A stretch of DNA of 5,637 nt from JBKHBQ01 sp046542305 (GTDB lineage: Bacteria; Bacteroidota; Bacteroidia; Bacteroidales; 4484-276): NCBI GenBank assembly GCA_046542305.1, contig JBKHBQ010000259.1, positions 1 to 5,637 on the forward strand. The letters are read 5' to 3'. The notes under the pieces were generated by a model. The model was not told the DNA's origin and ran no database searches. It saw only the letters and a list, made by a program, of their open reading frames with translations. Position numbers and translations under genes: made by a program. How positions within the stretch are numbered: the first letter of the stretch is position 1; the number at the start of each line of letters is the position of its first letter. Positions 1 to 5,637 of the stretch are shown piece by piece.

Positions 1-479
1 ACACCATCCGCCGACTGATCCCGCAGGCTACGGTGTTTACCGATATCATCGTCGGGTTTACCGGCGAAACCGATGAGCAGTTCGAAAATACCCGCCGCAT
101 CATGGACGAGTTTAAGTACAATATGGCCTATATCGCGCAGTATTCCGTACGCCCGGGTGCCGCGAGCTCGCGCTGGGCCGACGATGTGCCAAAGGACGTA
201 AAAAGCGAACGGTACCATCAGCTTAGCACCGACCTGCGCAGGCATACCGCCGTACACAACCACAACATGATCGGCAAAACCTTCCGCGTGCTCGTAACCG
301 GCCACGACCGCAAGGATGGCTACCTCAGCGCCCTCACCGAAGGAAAGATCGTTTGCCGTTTCGCATCCGCCGACGAAAGCCTGATCGGACAATTTACCAA
401 CCTGAAGATTTCTTCATCGACTGATTTTTCGGTGGAGGGGGAGTTGGTTCTAACAAAGCCGGAGCCCGTTGAAAAGTAA
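1..479 (+). CDS. miaB: MiaB-type tRNA methylthiotransferase, C-terminal part (5' end cut by window)
   Basis: This is the 3' end of a radical-SAM methylthiotransferase gene. Reading is open from base 3 and gives 158 residues before the TAA. MiaB adds a methylthio group at C2 of N6-isopentenyl-adenosine 37 in tRNA, using S-adenosylmethionine and two iron-sulfur clusters. Visible are the end of the radical-SAM barrel (FTDIIVGFTGET, fragment residues 12-23), the family stretch YSVRPGAASS (47-56) followed by DDVP, and a C-terminal TRAM RNA-binding domain from about residue 91 (GKTFRVLV) to 152, including LIGQF. The YS-RPG stretch and the VK-ER spacing after DDVP fit MiaB better than RimO or MtaB. 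The N-terminal cluster cysteines and the CxxxCxxC motif lie outside the window, so intactness cannot be judged. The GTG at 33 is an internal valine codon, not a start. A second methylthiotransferase follows downstream, beyond the transposase. Confidence 0.85.
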   Translation, partial: TIRRLIPQATVFTDIIVGFTGETDEQFENTRRIMDEFKYNMAYIAQYSVRPGAASSRWADDVPKDVKSERYHQLSTDLRRHTAVHNHNMIGKTFRVLVTGHDRKDGYLSALTEGKIVCRFASADESLIGQFTNLKISSSTDFSVEGELVLTKPEPVEK

Positions 480-482
480 CAC

Positions 483-513
483 AACCTTCCAGGTTTCGAC
501 AACCTGGAAGGTT
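483..513. repeat. Upstream REP-like hairpin flanking the RAYT gene
   Basis: This is a perfect inverted repeat. The 13-nt arm 483-495 (AACCTTCCAGGTT) pairs with 501-513 (AACCTGGAAGGTT) across the 5-nt loop TCGAC. Each arm is itself a small palindrome, AACCT-NNN-AGGTT, with centre TCC in the first arm and GGA in the second. The element starts 4 bases after the stop codon of the miaB-type gene and ends 14 bases before the transposase start. A short T run (512-515) follows the stem, so it could also terminate transcription of the upstream gene. I read it mainly as a recognition or end sequence of the RAYT element, because a near-identical structure sits on the other side of that gene. Confidence 0.85.
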
Positions 514-527
514 TTAATCATAACAAA

Positions 528-1109
528 ATGGCAGAAATATTTGAACCAGGGTATTTTTATCACATTTTTAACAGAGGCAATAACAAAGAAAAAATCTTTT
601 TTGAAGAAAAAAACTATCAATACTTTATGGATTTAGTCGGAAAATATCTTTTGCCTGTTGCTGATATTTACTGCTATTGTTTAATACCAAATCATTTTCA
701 TATTTTACTTAGAATAAAAGATTTAGATAATCTTGAACAAAGTGATAAGCTTTACCAACCCTTTTCTAACTTCTTAAATGCCTACACTAAAGCAATTAAT
801 AAGTCGATTAATAGATATGGAAGTCTTTTTCAAAAGAATCTTCACAAGATTAGAATTAGAGAAATGAAATATCTTCAAAACCTTATTGCATACATACATC
901 TGAATCCTGTTAAACATGAAATAACAGAACATTTTCATAATTACCCTTACTCATCATACCGATCATTAATATCTGAAAAACCGACAAAGCTTCAGAGAAA
1001 TGAAGTAATAAGAATGTTTGATGATCAGCAAAATTTCATTTATTGGCATAACGTCAAAAAATACCTTATGGATGAGATGATCAAAGAAATAGAAAAAATA
1101 GACTGGTAA
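528..1109 (+). CDS. REP-associated tyrosine transposase (RAYT, Y1/HUH family)
   Basis: This 193-residue protein belongs to the Y1 transposase (IS200-like) superfamily, in the REP-associated branch. Such enzymes nick and join single-stranded DNA at REP hairpins through a covalent 5'-phosphotyrosine. The N-terminal YHIFNRGN (residues 11-18) is a typical RAYT opening. IPNHFHILL (53-61) carries the metal-binding HUH pair His56 and His58. YGSLFQKN (97-104) matches the family G-x-LFQ segment. LIAYIHLNPVK (119-129) holds the predicted nucleophile Tyr122, by alignment from memory with Tyr115 of the E. coli RAYT. YPYSSYRS (139-146) is the usual downstream motif, and the remainder is a variable tail. 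All key residues are present and the length is normal, so the gene appears functional. The ATG at 528 has an A-rich leader and no clear Shine-Dalgarno. The stop codon abuts the downstream hairpin. Base composition is strikingly AT-rich compared with the neighbours, suggesting horizontal acquisition. Confidence 0.9.
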   Translation: MAEIFEPGYFYHIFNRGNNKEKIFFEEKNYQYFMDLVGKYLLPVADIYCYCLIPNHFHILLRIKDLDNLEQSDKLYQPFSNFLNAYTKAINKSINRYGSLFQKNLHKIRIREMKYLQNLIAYIHLNPVKHEITEHFHNYPYSSYRSLISEKPTKLQRNEVIRMFDDQQNFIYWHNVKKYLMDEMIKEIEKIDW

Positions 1110-1142
1110 AAACCTGGAAGGTTTTTGAAACCTTCCAGGTTT
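1110..1142. repeat. Downstream REP-like hairpin flanking the RAYT gene
   Basis: This is a perfect inverted repeat with 15-nt arms: 1110-1124 (AAACCTGGAAGGTTT) and 1128-1142 (AAACCTTCCAGGTTT), separated by the 3-nt loop TTG. It begins on the base after the transposase stop codon. The arms are the same sequences as in the upstream hairpin but in the opposite order: GGA-centred first, TCC-centred second. Each arm can also fold alone as AAACCT-NNN-AGGTTT. It could double as a terminator for the transposase gene, but it lacks a strong T run after the second arm. Confidence 0.87.
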
Positions 1143-1172
1143 ACACCACAGCGAAAATTTACCAAGAAAGGA

Positions 1173-2459
1173 ATGACAAAAAAAATAACCTTCAAAACCC
1201 TCGGCTGCCGCCTTAACCAGTTCGAAACGGATGCGCTGGCATCGCAGTTCCATAAGAACGGCTACCAACTGGTGGAATTTGGCAGCGACGCCGATGTGGT
1301 GGTGATCAACACCTGCACGGTAACCAACCAGAGCGACAGCAAGTCGAACCAGGTGATCAGCCAGGCCGCGCGAAAACACAAGGATGCCATGCTGGTGGTA
1401 ACGGGCTGCATGGTGAACAACCACCGCGAAAACCTCGAAAAAAACAAGGATAACGTCACATGGTTCGTCGACAACGAGCACAAGAGTTCGATCTTCGGAC
1501 TGGTGGACGGGCATTTCAAGGGCGAGATCAGCCACCCCGAACATTTCGACACAAATTTATTTAACTACGAAGCCGCCGAAAAAACTTTTCACACCCGTAG
1601 CTGGATCAAGATACACGACGGCTGCGACAATTTCTGCACCTTCTGCATCATACCAAAAGTACGCGGCAGGGCGACGAGCCGGCCCGTTGATGAAATCCTC
1701 GAAAACATCCGCCAGGTGGTGGAATTCGGCTATCGCGAAGTGGTGCTCACCGGCGTGAATATCGGACGTTATCAGCACGAAGGCACGGATTTCGAAACGC
1801 TGGTGGAAAGAATCCTAGAGCTGCCCGGCGATTTCAGGCTGCGCATCGGCAGCATCGAACCCGAAGGATTCGGCGATAAGCTGTTCGACCTGTTCGGCCA
1901 TCCCAAACTTACGCCGCACCTACACCTGTGCCTGCAAAGCGGCTCCGACAAAACCCTGCTTAAAATGCGCCGCATGTATACCGTGGACAGCTTTATGGAC
2001 ATCGTGAACAAAGTGCGGGGCCGGTATCCCGATTTTAATTTCACCACTGATATCATCGTGGGTTTTCCGGGAGAAACCGAAGAAGATTTTCAGGACACCG
2101 TTGAGCTTTCAAAAAAAATTGGCTTCGGTCACATTCACACCTTCAAGTACTCCGTCCGTAAGGGCACCCGCGCCGAACGCATGCCCGACCACATCCCGGA
2201 AAAGGAAAAATCGCGCCGCAGCGAAATCATCAGGCAATCAGGCGAGGAAGAGAAGCGAAAATACCGGGAGTCATTCGTGGGCAAAAGCCAGACCGTGCTG
2301 GTCGAAAAAATCATCCGCGGCATGGCGCAGGGTTATGGCGAACATTACCTGCCCGTGAAGTTTCCGGCACATGGAATTTCCGAAAATGAATTTGTGAACG
2401 TAATGCTGCTGTCGCTCGAAAGCGGTGAAGAACCATCGCTGGTTGGACAGATGGTTTGA
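1173..2459 (+). CDS. mtaB: MtaB-type tRNA t6A37 methylthiotransferase
   Basis: This radical-SAM enzyme converts N6-threonylcarbamoyl-adenosine 37 to its 2-methylthio form in ANN-decoding tRNAs. The 428-residue protein is full length for the family. The N-terminal methylthiotransferase domain has TLGCRLNQFE (residues 9-18) and cysteines 12, 48 (NTCTVTN) and 79 (TGCM), which hold the auxiliary 4Fe-4S cluster. The radical-SAM motif is CDNFCTFC (Cys151, 155, 158), followed by IIPKVRGR. Further family segments are LTGVNIGRY (192-200), LHLCLQSGS (250-258) and TTDIIVGFPGET (291-302). A divergent TRAM-like tail runs from about 368 to 428. GCRLNQ and the HDGC-NFC context favour MtaB over MiaB or RimO. 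I chose the ATG at 1173 because the family starts just before K-TLGC. A TTG at 1125 in the same frame would add 16 residues encoded by the repeat and is unlikely. AAAGGA directly abuts the ATG, too close for a classical ribosome site. The start lies only 30 bases from the RAYT hairpin. Confidence 0.92.
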   Translation: MTKKITFKTLGCRLNQFETDALASQFHKNGYQLVEFGSDADVVVINTCTVTNQSDSKSNQVISQAARKHKDAMLVVTGCMVNNHRENLEKNKDNVTWFVDNEHKSSIFGLVDGHFKGEISHPEHFDTNLFNYEAAEKTFHTRSWIKIHDGCDNFCTFCIIPKVRGRATSRPVDEILENIRQVVEFGYREVVLTGVNIGRYQHEGTDFETLVERILELPGDFRLRIGSIEPEGFGDKLFDLFGHPKLTPHLHLCLQSGSDKTLLKMRRMYTVDSFMDIVNKVRGRYPDFNFTTDIIVGFPGETEEDFQDTVELSKKIGFGHIHTFKYSVRKGTRAERMPDHIPEKEKSRRSEIIRQSGEEEKRKYRESFVGKSQTVLVEKIIRGMAQGYGEHYLPVKFPAHGISENEFVNVMLLSLESGEEPSLVGQMV

Positions 2460-2496
2460 TAAAATCCTTCAAAATTGCCGGAATACGGTTGAGTTG

Positions 2497-2512
2497 GTGT
2501 AAAGCATTACAC
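2497..2512. promoter_or_regulatory. Short palindrome after mtaB (possible operator or weak terminator)
   Basis: GTGTAA (2497-2502) is perfectly complementary in reverse to TTACAC (2507-2512), with AGCA between them. Four T bases follow at 2513-2516. A 6-bp stem with few GC pairs would be a weak terminator. The symmetry also suits a dimeric repressor site, about 65-95 bases upstream of the candidate promoter elements. A palindrome this short can arise by chance, and I cannot name a regulator. Confidence 0.3.
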
Positions 2513-2560
2513 TTTTCCTGCCCCTAAATGCCCACCTAATAGGATAATATTGGAAGGCTA

Positions 2561-2591
2561 TTTCCTTATGTCAATTTTTTGCATATTTTTG
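2561..2591 (+). promoter_or_regulatory. Candidate Bacteroidota-type promoter for the binding-protein/phosphatase operon
   Basis: TATTTTTG at 2584-2591 matches the Bacteroidota sigma-ABfr -7 consensus TAnnTTTG at every fixed position. A TTTC at 2561-2564, 19 bases upstream, is a one-mismatch fit to the -33 box TTTG. Transcription would start near 2596-2600, giving a leader of about 40 bases before the ATG at 2639. The position suits the lipoprotein and phosphatase genes as one transcript. The motif is short and the region is AT-rich, so chance occurrence remains possible. Confidence 0.5.
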
Positions 2592-2631
2592 TTAGCACTT
2601 GTAGCTGTGAAAAATACATTAAGGAAACATG

Positions 2632-2637
2632 AGGTGA
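2632..2637 (+). promoter_or_regulatory. Shine-Dalgarno-like site before the lipoprotein gene
   Basis: AGGTGA at 2632-2637 matches the canonical ribosome-binding core and supports the ATG at 2639, although the spacing is short. It overlaps a two-codon reading frame, ATG AGG TGA at 2629-2637, which ends one base before the true start. Confidence 0.45.
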
Positions 2638-2638
2638 A

Positions 2639-3673
2639 ATGAAAAAAATCCCGTGCCTTGCCATGCTGTTTACGGGTTTGTTTTTGATGTGGGGATGTCA
2701 GAACCAACCACCTGAACAAGCTGAACATCAAAACCCGGATCCGGTAACTTCCGGTGCTAAAGCCGTTAGTTTAAGAAACGTAAAATTTCTTCCCTACTGG
2801 GTTGCCAATGCGCAATTTGCCGGCTATTATATGGCCATCGAGAAAGGGTTTTACGAAAGGTATGGCCTCGATGTGAATATCATCAAATTCGATCCTTTTC
2901 ACACCTCCATCCAAATGATTGAAAGCGGCCAGGCTGATTTTGCAGCCATCTGGCTTGTGAATGCCATCGAAGCCCGGGCATCAGGTATCGACATTGTAAA
3001 CATCGCACAGTTTTCCAGTCGTTCGTCACTGATGCTGGTCACAAAAAAAACAAGCGGCATCAATACCCTGCAGGACATGAACAACAAAAGGGCAGGCATC
3101 TGGAACGGCTATGAGTTGCATCCTGCCACGCTGTTTAAAAAATACGGGCTGAATGTTGAAATCGTCACCATCGGCAGCAGCAACAACCTGTTTCTGAACG
3201 ATGGCGTCGACATTACCAATGCAAGCTGGTTCGACGAGTATCATTCCATCATCAATGCTGGTTATAACCCGGAAGAACTGAATACGTTCTTTTTTGCCGA
3301 TTACGGTATGAATTTTCTTGAAGACGGCATATATTGCCTTGCCAACCTGCGGATAAAAGAACCCGGCTTATGTACCGCTTTCGTGCGAGCCACGGCCGAA
3401 GGCTGGGAAAGGGCTTTCAATAATCCTGATGAAGCCCTGGACCTGGTCATCCAATATGCACGTAAGTCAAACCTGCCGGTAAACCGCGTACATCAAAAAT
3501 GGATGCTCGACCGCTACAGAGACCTGTATTACAGCCAGGGCCATACCACCACAGTGTTGAATGAAGAAGATTACCTGCTTGCCGCAAGGGCGCTCAAAGA
3601 AAATGGCCTGATTGACGAGATTCCTGCCATGCAAGATTTCTACCTTCATTATGATGAATCTGTTTCAAAATAA
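2639..3673 (+). CDS. NMT1/THI5-like periplasmic substrate-binding lipoprotein
   Basis: This 344-residue exported binding protein belongs to the NMT1/THI5-like (SsuA/ThiY-related) fold. It begins with a lysine-containing start and a hydrophobic stretch ending in LMWGC, so Cys20 is the likely lipidated residue. The lipobox is loose, with Met and Trp before the Gly. A low-complexity Q/P/E/N linker (21-40) follows. The family hallmark is WVANAQFAGYYMAIEKGFY (54-72) followed by YGLDVNI. Also typical are the ESGQADFA segment (95-102) and TLQDMNNKRAGIW (143-155). The protein is near full length for the family. It lacks the CCCFC motif of yeast THI5 enzymes, so it should bind rather than make a pyrimidine. 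The ligand cannot be read from the sequence: thiamine precursors, sulfonates and other small nitrogen compounds are all possible. No permease or ATPase gene follows. Instead a receptor phosphatase starts 14 bases downstream, which argues for a sensory role. Confidence 0.85.
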   Translation: MKKIPCLAMLFTGLFLMWGCQNQPPEQAEHQNPDPVTSGAKAVSLRNVKFLPYWVANAQFAGYYMAIEKGFYERYGLDVNIIKFDPFHTSIQMIESGQADFAAIWLVNAIEARASGIDIVNIAQFSSRSSLMLVTKKTSGINTLQDMNNKRAGIWNGYELHPATLFKKYGLNVEIVTIGSSNNLFLNDGVDITNASWFDEYHSIINAGYNPEELNTFFFADYGMNFLEDGIYCLANLRIKEPGLCTAFVRATAEGWERAFNNPDEALDLVIQYARKSNLPVNRVHQKWMLDRYRDLYYSQGHTTTVLNEEDYLLAARALKENGLIDEIPAMQDFYLHYDESVSK

Positions 3674-3687
3674 CCCAATCACCAGCG

Positions 3688-5637
3688 ATGAATCAGAAAA
3701 ACAATAAGCGCAAAAGAGGATTGGCTTTCAAGCTCATCATTTCCATCTTTGCCAGTGTGGCCCTGGTTTTTATGCTGCTTTTCGTTTATAATTATCGTGT
3801 TTCGAAACTCATCGTCGAAAAGAACTTGAAATCGAATGCCGAAAACATGACCAAAAACGGGGTTTCGCAGATCGAAAAGATACTGGCTTCAGTACAAAAA
3901 ATCCCCGACAATTATTCGAGTGTGATCGAAAGCACCGGCTTTTCGCAGGATGCCATGATCGGGATTTTGAAACAGATTATCGAAACCAATCCTGAAATTT
4001 ACGGTGTAGCGCTGGCGTTCGAACCCTATTTCATCGATGCGGCACAAAAATATTATATGGCCTATTGTTACAGGAAAAGCCGCAAAAGCGAACTGGTATT
4101 TCCCGGCAGCGAACTTTACGACTATTTTACCATGGACTGGTACCAGATACCAAAAGAACTCAACCGGGCGCTGTGGAGCGAACCCTATTACGATGAGGGC
4201 GCGGGCAATACCATTATGTCGACCTATTCTGTTCCGCTATACCTCCACCAAAACGGAAGTCGCAATTTTATCGGCATACTCACAGCGGATATATCGCTGG
4301 AATGGCTGCAGGATTTCGTAAACTCGATTAAGGTATATGAAACCGGCTATGGGTTTCTGATCTCGCAAAACGGAACCATCGTAACCCACCCCATCAGCGA
4401 GTTGATCATGAACGAAACGATTTTTAGCATTGCCGAAGCCCAGGGTTCGCAGCAGCTACGCGAAATAGGGCGCAATATGGTCCGCGGTGAAAAAAGCTTT
4501 GCCGAACTCGAATATTACAATTTAAAAAGCGATGATCTGAGCTGGCTGGCCTATGCGCCGGTCGGACTGAACGGATGGTCCATCGGGATTGTTTTTCCAG
4601 TGGATGAATTCATGGCCGACATCAACAGCCTTTTTATGCAGGTATTGATTCTCGGGTTGAGCGGCCTGCTGATCATCCTGCTGATCATTATCCTGATCTC
4701 GCGAACAATTACCAAACCCCTGAGAAGCCTCAGCGGGGTTTCAAGAAAAATAGCGGAAGGCAATTTTGATGTGGAACTGCCGGTGATTAATACCCGCGAC
4801 GAGATGAAAGACCTGCACGACTCGTTCGATTACATGCAAAAAAAACTGGCCGAATATATCGCTAACCTGAAGGAAACCACCTCGGCGCGCGAGAAGATCG
4901 AGAGCGAACTGCGCATTGCCCGCGAGATACAAATGGGCATGATCCCGCACATCTTCCCGCCGTTTCCCAACCTGTCGCAAATCGACCTCTATGCCATGCT
5001 TCAACCTGCCAAGGAAGTGGGTGGTGATTTGTATGATTTTTTTCTGCTCGATGAAAACCACCTTTGTTTTGCCATTGGCGACGTATCGGGAAAGGGAGTG
5101 CCGGCATCGCTGTTTATGGCGGTTACCCGGACGCTGCTCAGATCGGTGGCCACCAAAGCCGGATCGCCGGCTGCATTTGTTCAGTCGCTTAACCAATCGC
5201 TGTCGCACAACAATGAGTCCAGCATGTTCGTCACCTTTTTCCTGGGCATATTAAACCTGCATACCGGCGAAATTTCATATACCAATGCAGGTCATAATCC
5301 TCCGTTTATTATCCGACATACCGGTAGTATCGAAATGCTCGGGCTTACCGGCGGCATTCCCGTGGGGCTGTTCGAGGATTTTACATACACTGAGGCCTGT
5401 GTAAAATTTCACAAAGGCGACAAGCTGTTTTTATACACCGATGGTGTGACCGAAGCCGAAGATGCTGCCCAGGTATTGTTCTCGGAGGAGCGCCTGGAGG
5501 AGATTCTGCTGAAAAATGCCGGCGCAAATCCATCCCTTTTGATCGGAGAGGTGAAGGACAGCATCACCACACATGTGGGCGACAACGTTCAATCCGACGA
5601 CATCACCATGATGGCCATTATTTTTTATGGAAATTAA
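3688..5637 (+). CDS. Membrane receptor serine phosphatase: Cache-like sensor, HAMP, PP2C (SpoIIE/RsbU-type)
   Basis: This 649-residue protein ends in TAA at the last base of the window and is complete. A basic N-terminus leads to a transmembrane helix (about 14-36). A periplasmic region of about 270 residues (37-310) looks like a double Cache sensor: MDWYQIP (149-155), WSEPYYDEGAGN (163-174), GILTADISLEWL (196-207) and YGFLISQNGTIVTHP (221-235). A second helix (about 314-337) is followed by a HAMP domain (338-391) with TKPL and EGNFDVELP. A short coiled linker carries AREIQMGMIP (411-420), the switch-helix signature of RsbU-like phosphatases. The PP2C domain has the expected acidic metal ligands: Asp447 in GGDLYDF, Asp465 in GDVSGKG, Asp585 in YTDG and Asp637/638 in SDDIT. 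The enzyme should remove phosphate from serine, probably on a STAS anti-anti-sigma protein encoded elsewhere. The tight spacing suggests co-transcription with the lipoprotein gene. The ATG at 3688 has no strong Shine-Dalgarno. Its signal is not known. Confidence 0.92.
   Translation: MNQKNNKRKRGLAFKLIISIFASVALVFMLLFVYNYRVSKLIVEKNLKSNAENMTKNGVSQIEKILASVQKIPDNYSSVIESTGFSQDAMIGILKQIIETNPEIYGVALAFEPYFIDAAQKYYMAYCYRKSRKSELVFPGSELYDYFTMDWYQIPKELNRALWSEPYYDEGAGNTIMSTYSVPLYLHQNGSRNFIGILTADISLEWLQDFVNSIKVYETGYGFLISQNGTIVTHPISELIMNETIFSIAEAQGSQQLREIGRNMVRGEKSFAELEYYNLKSDDLSWLAYAPVGLNGWSIGIVFPVDEFMADINSLFMQVLILGLSGLLIILLIIILISRTITKPLRSLSGVSRKIAEGNFDVELPVINTRDEMKDLHDSFDYMQKKLAEYIANLKETTSAREKIESELRIAREIQMGMIPHIFPPFPNLSQIDLYAMLQPAKEVGGDLYDFFLLDENHLCFAIGDVSGKGVPASLFMAVTRTLLRSVATKAGSPAAFVQSLNQSLSHNNESSMFVTFFLGILNLHTGEISYTNAGHNPPFIIRHTGSIEMLGLTGGIPVGLFEDFTYTEACVKFHKGDKLFLYTDGVTEAEDAAQVLFSEERLEEILLKNAGANPSLLIGEVKDSITTHVGDNVQSDDITMMAIIFYGN

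Larger units (their letters stand above)
483..1142 (+). mobile_element. RAYT/REP-type element (transposase gene plus flanking palindromes)
   Basis: The unit consists of one AT-rich transposase gene bracketed by two hairpins made from the same 13-15 nt sequence. This is the expected layout of a REP-associated tyrosine transposase with its REP palindromes, a relative of IS200/IS605. It sits between two methylthiotransferase genes that are much richer in GC. By hand count, bases 541-600 hold 16 G/C of 60, and bases 1201-1260 hold 34 of 60. No target-site duplication is seen, and the HUH single-tyrosine mechanism would not create one. The exact ends are inferred from the outer limits of the hairpins. 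It is intact and neither flanking gene looks interrupted by it. RAYTs are often single-copy, vertically kept genes, so current mobility is not shown. Confidence 0.7.

Noticed and set aside
1..479. RimO (ribosomal protein S12 methylthiotransferase) instead of MiaB
   Set aside because: The YS-RPG and DDVP segments and the TRAM layout match MiaB. RimO usually shows YS-EEGT in this place.
483..513. Hairpin as a simple Rho-independent terminator of the miaB-type gene
   Set aside because: A T run follows, so termination is possible. But the same sequence recurs beside the transposase stop codon, and both arms are nested palindromes, which a plain terminator would not explain.
483..1142. CRISPR array suggested by repeated palindromic units
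   Set aside because: There are only two hairpin loci, separated by a transposase gene, with no regular spacers and no cas genes.
966..1544. Long minus-strand reading frame spanning the end of the transposase and the start of mtaB
   Set aside because: It lies antisense to two genes with clear family motifs, crosses the repeat, and its translation shows no recognisable domain.
2639..3673. THI5-type pyrimidine-synthesis enzyme
   Set aside because: The catalytic CCCFC motif is absent, and a lipoprotein signal shows that the protein is exported.
4741..5208. 155-residue minus-strand reading frame inside the phosphatase gene
   Set aside because: It is a shadow of the HAMP/PP2C coding region, with no recognisable motif and a composition rich in His/Arg/Gln typical of antisense translation.
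3688..5637. Histidine kinase or diguanylate cyclase output for the receptor
   Set aside because: No H-box, HATPase or GGDEF motif is present; all PP2C/SpoIIE signature motifs are.

Overview
The window looks like a chromosomal segment from a member of the Bacteroidota. The evidence is the MtaB-type protein, a good match to the Bacteroidota -7 promoter box (TAnnTTTG) before the lipoprotein gene, A-rich start regions with weak Shine-Dalgarno signals, and a nested CCTTCCAGG/CCTGGAAGG palindrome next to a transposase. This assignment is inference. All genes are on the + strand, and no gap without a gene exceeds about 180 bases.

Region 1 (1-2459) concerns tRNA modification and carries an embedded mobile element. 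It opens with the C-terminal third of a MiaB-type methylthiotransferase, cut by the window edge. It closes with a complete MtaB-type methylthiotransferase. Both families add a methylthio group to adenosine 37 derivatives in tRNA. Between them lies an AT-rich gene for a REP-associated tyrosine transposase (RAYT, a single-tyrosine HUH enzyme), bracketed by two nearly perfect hairpins built from the same 13-15 nt sequence. Together these resemble a self-contained RAYT/REP locus inserted between two housekeeping genes.

Region 2 (2460-2638) is a 179-base intergenic stretch. It holds a small palindrome, a candidate Bacteroidota-type promoter and a Shine-Dalgarno-like sequence.

Region 3 (2639-5637) is a likely two-gene operon with a 14-base gap. 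The first gene encodes an NMT1/THI5-like periplasmic substrate-binding lipoprotein. The second encodes a membrane receptor with an extracytoplasmic Cache-like sensor, a HAMP linker and a complete SpoIIE/RsbU-type PP2C serine phosphatase domain. No ABC permease or ATPase gene lies between or beside them in the window. The best reading is a signalling module rather than an importer: the binding protein senses a small molecule and the phosphatase passes the signal inward, probably to an anti-sigma/anti-anti-sigma switch encoded elsewhere. This pair and the RAYT/palindrome locus are the two most interesting parts of the window.
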